DNA of 64,000 nt from Streptomyces violascens (lineage in GTDB: Bacteria; Actinomycetota; Actinomycetes; Streptomycetales; Streptomycetaceae), in assembly GCF_014649955.1 (NCBI RefSeq), contig NZ_BMUA01000010.1, positions 1 to 64,000 on the forward strand, read 5' to 3'. The notes below the pieces were generated by a model. It saw only the letters and a list, made by a program, of their open reading frames with translations. It was not told where the DNA came from and did not search any database. The position numbers and the translations under genes were made by a program. Below are positions 60,819-64,000 of this stretch, piece by piece (position 1 is the stretch's first letter; the number at the start of each line of letters is the position of its first letter).

Positions 60819-63206
60819 TCAGGCCGCGAGGAGTTCGACCTCGGCCCTGAGCTCGAACCGGCCGTCGGGCCGCGGCCCCGCCGTGAGCCGGCCGTTGACC
60901 GCCTCGACGCGCGTCGTCAGATTCCCGATCCCGCTGCCGCCGCCCATCCGTGAGGCGAGCGAGGGATCTCCCTTCAGGTCCGCCCCGTCGTTGACGAGGG
61001 TCAGCCACACCGCGCCGGCCGTCCGCTCGGCGGTGATCTCACAGCACTCCGGTTTGCTGTGCCGCAGCATGTTGGTCAGGCCCTCGCGTACGAGGGTGGC
61101 GAGCACGGTCTCCACATCACCGGGGAGTTCACCGCAGTCGAGCCGGACGGTGGCGTGGATGCCGGCCCCGGCGAGCATGGCCATGGCGTGCTCGGCCTCG
61201 GTGTTCAGGCACATCCGCCAGCTTCCGCCCGCCACGGTGCGGACATCGGCGAGCGCCTCGCGGACGATGCCGAGCACCTCGGTCAGCTCCTGCCGCGCCT
61301 GCACCGGCTCGGCCTGTGCGAGCCGGCGCACCAGCTCGCACTTCAACGTGATCGCGGACAGGCTGAACCCGAGCAGATCGTGCAGGTCACGGGCGAACCG
61401 CAGTCGCTCCGTCGTCACCGCGAGGCGGGCGATCTCGGCACGGGAGCGGTGCAGTTCGGTGGCGAGCTGGGCCATCCTGGTCAGCCCGAACACGACCACG
61501 GCACAGATCGGCGTGTACGCGGTCTCGTAGATCACGTCCTGCGTCGAGACGCCCACCGCGTACTGCGCGGCATCGCTCGCCACGGTGACCAGGACCAGAA
61601 CCGGCCAGGCGGCGAGCATGGGCAGGGCGAGCAGCGCCGATCCGGCCAGGAAGCCGGGGATGCCGGCCCAGGCCTCGCCGAACACCAGGAACGGCACGAA
61701 CTGGAGCAGCGCCTGTGCGCCCAGCGCCCCGTAGCGCACCCGCCCGCTCCAGCGCGGCCCCCAGGCGAAACGCCCGTGGAAGGACTCGGCGAGCTGGAGC
61801 GCGAGGCAGCCGAGCAGACAGAGTTCGACGGTGGGCAGCCCGCGCGCGTACGGCACGTACGACCAGCCTTCGGCCGAGTACGACAGGAAGTAGCCGACCA
61901 GCACGGCGAGGGTGATCGCGCCTGCGGCCCGGGGCATCATGTCGGTGCGGCCCGGCCGGGCCGCCCTGCTCCGGTCGCCGGTGGCCGGGTTGCGCCGCCG
62001 GGACGTGGGCGCCTCGGCGCCCTGCCTCAGCGGTACGACCGCGCGCAGCCGGAACCAGCCCCGGCCGTCGGCGCCGTGGGTGAGGGTGCCGCCGAGTTCG
62101 CGCAGGCGGGAGTCGAGCGCGGCGAGGCCGCTGCCCGGCTCCGGCTTGGTAGTGCGGCCACGTCCGACACCGTCGTTGCCGAGCACCAGGACGGCGACGC
62201 CGCCGCCGCACTCGGTGCTGATCACACAGCGCTCGGCCTTGCTGTGCCGCAGCATGTTCGTCAGGCCCTCGCCGAGCACGGCGGCGAGCACGGTGTCCAC
62301 GGAGGCGGGCAGGTCGCCGCAGCGGTGGCGCACGGTGGTGTCGATGCCGGCCGCCGAGAGCATCGGGACCGCCGCGTTCGCCTCGTCCGACAGGGACATC
62401 TGGCGGTAGCCGCGGCTGACCGAACGCACATCGGCGAGCGCCTTGCGCGAGGTGCGCAGCACCTCACCGACCTCCTCGTACGCCCTGGCGGCCTCCTGCG
62501 ACGCGTCCGCGAGCAGCCGGTAGGCGAGTTCGCACTTGAGGGAGATCGCGGAGAGGCTGAGCCCGAGCACCTCGTGCAGATCGCGGGCGAACCGTAACCG
62601 CTCCCCCGCCACCGCGAGCCGCGACAGTTCCTCGCGCGAGGCGTGCAGCCGGTCGATCATGTCGGACATCCGCGAGAGCCCGATGACGACCAGCGGAATC
62701 AGCACCGCCTCGATGCCCCCGTACACGAAGCCCCCGGCGTCGAACCCGAAGTGCTCGAACAGCGCGAGCTCCCCGGCGACCGCGCAGGCGAACAGCGGCC
62801 AGCCGAGGGCCGCCGGGAAGACGAGCACCGCCGAAGCCGCGAAGAACTCCGTCGTCCCGCCCCACGCGGCCCCGAACGCGATGATCGGCAGATAGGCGAG
62901 CAGGCCTTGGAGCACCCAGGTCGCATACCGGTAGCGGCCGAGCCGAAGGATGAACCCCGGGAAGGAATGGACCAGCTGGAGCCCCATGATCGCGGCGAAC
63001 CCGAACACGGCGGCCACGGCGCGCCACACCGTGGGGTGTTCGGCCCAGACGTGACTGCCGTCGATCACGAAGAAGCCGAGCAACACGCCGGCGGTGATGG
63101 CGATGGCGGTACGCCGCGGCAGCGCCCGCCCGGCCCCGCGGCAGGCCGGGTCCCGGTCGGCAGGTGCGCGGCCCGTCCGGCCCCGGTCCGCCGGCTGTGC
63201 GCCCAC
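60819..63206 (-). CDS. Tandem double membrane histidine kinase
   Basis: One uninterrupted frame encodes two complete HisKA_3 kinases. Module 1: five TM segments (about 45-195), His in RLRFARDLHEVLGLSLSAIS (~211), ATPase with EGLTNMLRHSKAERC and GNDGVGRG (~300-410). Module 2: again five TM segments (about 430-585), His in RLRFARDLHDLLGFSLSAIT (~608), ATPase with EGLTNMLRHSKPECC and GGGSGIGNLTTRV to the end. Both His, N-box and G-box sets are intact. The join is a hydrophilic linker around APTSRRRNPATGDRSRAARP. GTG 63206 is the preferred start (795 residues); TTG 63257 is possible. An internal ATG before module 2 lacks a ribosome-binding site. A third kinase lies just upstream. Confidence 0.85.
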   Translation of the reverse strand: MGAQPADRGRTGRAPADRDPACRGAGRALPRRTAIAITAGVLLGFFVIDGSHVWAEHPTVWRAVAAVFGFAAIMGLQLVHSFPGFILRLGRYRYATWVLQGLLAYLPIIAFGAAWGGTTEFFAASAVLVFPAALGWPLFACAVAGELALFEHFGFDAGGFVYGGIEAVLIPLVVIGLSRMSDMIDRLHASREELSRLAVAGERLRFARDLHEVLGLSLSAISLKCELAYRLLADASQEAARAYEEVGEVLRTSRKALADVRSVSRGYRQMSLSDEANAAVPMLSAAGIDTTVRHRCGDLPASVDTVLAAVLGEGLTNMLRHSKAERCVISTECGGGVAVLVLGNDGVGRGRTTKPEPGSGLAALDSRLRELGGTLTHGADGRGWFRLRAVVPLRQGAEAPTSRRRNPATGDRSRAARPGRTDMMPRAAGAITLAVLVGYFLSYSAEGWSYVPYARGLPTVELCLLGCLALQLAESFHGRFAWGPRWSGRVRYGALGAQALLQFVPFLVFGEAWAGIPGFLAGSALLALPMLAAWPVLVLVTVASDAAQYAVGVSTQDVIYETAYTPICAVVVFGLTRMAQLATELHRSRAEIARLAVTTERLRFARDLHDLLGFSLSAITLKCELVRRLAQAEPVQARQELTEVLGIVREALADVRTVAGGSWRMCLNTEAEHAMAMLAGAGIHATVRLDCGELPGDVETVLATLVREGLTNMLRHSKPECCEITAERTAGAVWLTLVNDGADLKGDPSLASRMGGGSGIGNLTTRVEAVNGRLTAGPRPDGRFELRAEVELLAA

Positions 63207-63367
63207 CGGTCTCCCACCCGGTCGGCCGCCCGGTCGGCCGACTGCATCGGTCCTCAAGTCTCCCCCATGAGCTTGCGTTTCTTCGGTTGTGGGTGGTGCA
63301 TCGCGCGTAGACCGCGTGGTGGTGTGGCGGGCGAAACGCCTTCCGGCAGGCCTGGCGCTTCGATGCG

Positions 63368-64000
63368 TCAGGCGACCGCGGCGAGGAGTTCGACCTCGGC
63401 CTTCAGCTCGAACCGGCCGTCCGGCCGGGCCCCCGCCTCCAGGCGGCCGTTCACCGCGTTGACCCGGGTGGTCAGATTGCCGATCCCGCTGCCGCCGTTG
63501 ACCCTCGAGTCGAGCCCGGGGGCGGCACACCCGTCGACGCCGTCGTTGACCAGCGTGAGCCGCACGCCGACGGCGGTGCGCTCCGCCGTGATCTCGCAGT
63601 GGGCGGCCTTGCTGTGCCGCAGCATGTTGGTGAGCCCCTCCCGCAGCATGGTCGCGAGCACGGTCTCCACTTCGCCGGGCAGCTCACCGCAGTCGGTGTC
63701 CACGGTCGCCCGGATCCCCACCCCGGCCAACATCGCGGTAGCGCTCTCCGCCTCCGCGCTCAGACTCATGCGCTGCCGCCCCTCGGCCACCGTACGAACA
63801 TCGGCGAGCGCCTGACGGGCGATCTGCAGCACCTCGGTCAGCTCCGCCTGCGCCTGCACCGGCTTGGTCTGCGCGAGGCGCCGCACCAGCTCACACTTCA
63901 GCGTGATCGCCGACAGGCTGAAGCCGAGCAGATCATGCAGGTCACGCGCGAAACGGAGGCGCTCCGTCGTCACCGCGAGGCGGGCGATCTCCGTACGGGA
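63368..64000 (-). CDS. HisKA_3 histidine kinase, C-terminal part (cut by window edge)
   Basis: The visible 210 residues hold the phospho-His helix RLRFARDLHDLLGFSLSAIT, the N-box EGLTNMLRHSKAAHC and the G-box GGSGIGNLTTRVNAVNGRL. They match module 2 of the tandem kinase almost residue for residue (GELPGEVETVLATM), and the DNA is also very similar, so this is a recent paralogue. Any N-terminal membrane part or further fusion lies beyond the window. Confidence 0.9.
   Translation of the reverse strand, partial: SRTEIARLAVTTERLRFARDLHDLLGFSLSAITLKCELVRRLAQTKPVQAQAELTEVLQIARQALADVRTVAEGRQRMSLSAEAESATAMLAGVGIRATVDTDCGELPGEVETVLATMLREGLTNMLRHSKAAHCEITAERTAVGVRLTLVNDGVDGCAAPGLDSRVNGGSGIGNLTTRVNAVNGRLEAGARPDGRFELKAEVELLAAVA

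Noticed and set aside
55146..64000. A prophage or integrative element right of rpsT
   Set aside because: No integrase, attachment-site duplication, tRNA or phage genes are visible. The region looks like biosynthetic and regulatory genes.

Overview
This window is chromosomal DNA of a high-GC actinomycete, almost certainly a Streptomyces or close relative. The base composition is strongly GC-rich, GTG starts are common, and there are many short lipoproteins. The conserved block recO, leuA, era, ybeY, phoH, rnz, rsmE, dnaJ-hrcA, hemW, lepA and rpsT is typical of the core region of such chromosomes. There are no transposases, integrases, CRISPR arrays, tRNAs or rRNAs that I can see.

Layout. 1-8 kb: the 5' end of recO (cut by the window edge), a lipoprotein, an MMPL exporter with its own two-component system, an MmpS-like lipoprotein and a TerB-domain protein. 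8-14.6 kb: leuA with a leucine-rich leader peptide, a protealysin-like M4 peptidase with its emfourin-type inhibitor gene, a GNAT enzyme and a serine hydrolase behind a repeated operator-like motif. 14.6-27 kb: the era to phoH neighbourhood, interrupted by a secreted WxL-like/DUF916-like surface-protein module, two related lipoproteins, a degenerate cytidine deaminase homologue and a divergent regulator/MFS pair. 27-31.4 kb: a PfkB kinase and a glucarate-dehydratase-type enolase divergent from an MFS transporter. 32-43 kb: housekeeping genes (adenine deaminase-like, RNase Z, HIT, RsmE, nitronate monooxygenase, DnaJ/HrcA under CIRCE, MBL hydrolase, DUF3097, HemW) and a small secreted M15-like protein. 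43.6-50.5 kb: signalling genes (an anti-sigma-like ATPase/SpoIIE phosphatase, a 1384-residue soluble hybrid kinase with a tandem HAMP array, and a response regulator). 50.5-55 kb: an acyl-CoA ligase, lepA and rpsT.

Right of rpsT the content changes to what looks like the border of an accessory lipid or lipopeptide locus. It holds a tight FAAL - acyl-CoA dehydrogenase - phosphopantetheinyl transferase operon, a small basic protein, a DesR-type response regulator, and an unusual protein that carries two complete membrane histidine kinases in one chain. A third related kinase runs off the right edge.

Intergenic DNA carries three families of short Streptomyces-type repeats. One of them (core around CTCCTCAAACGCCGGAG) repeatedly sits at gene 3' ends with a strong GC hairpin and probably acts as a terminator. 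Coordinates of starts were set by ribosome-binding sites and family lengths. Family names rest on recognised motifs, not on a database search.
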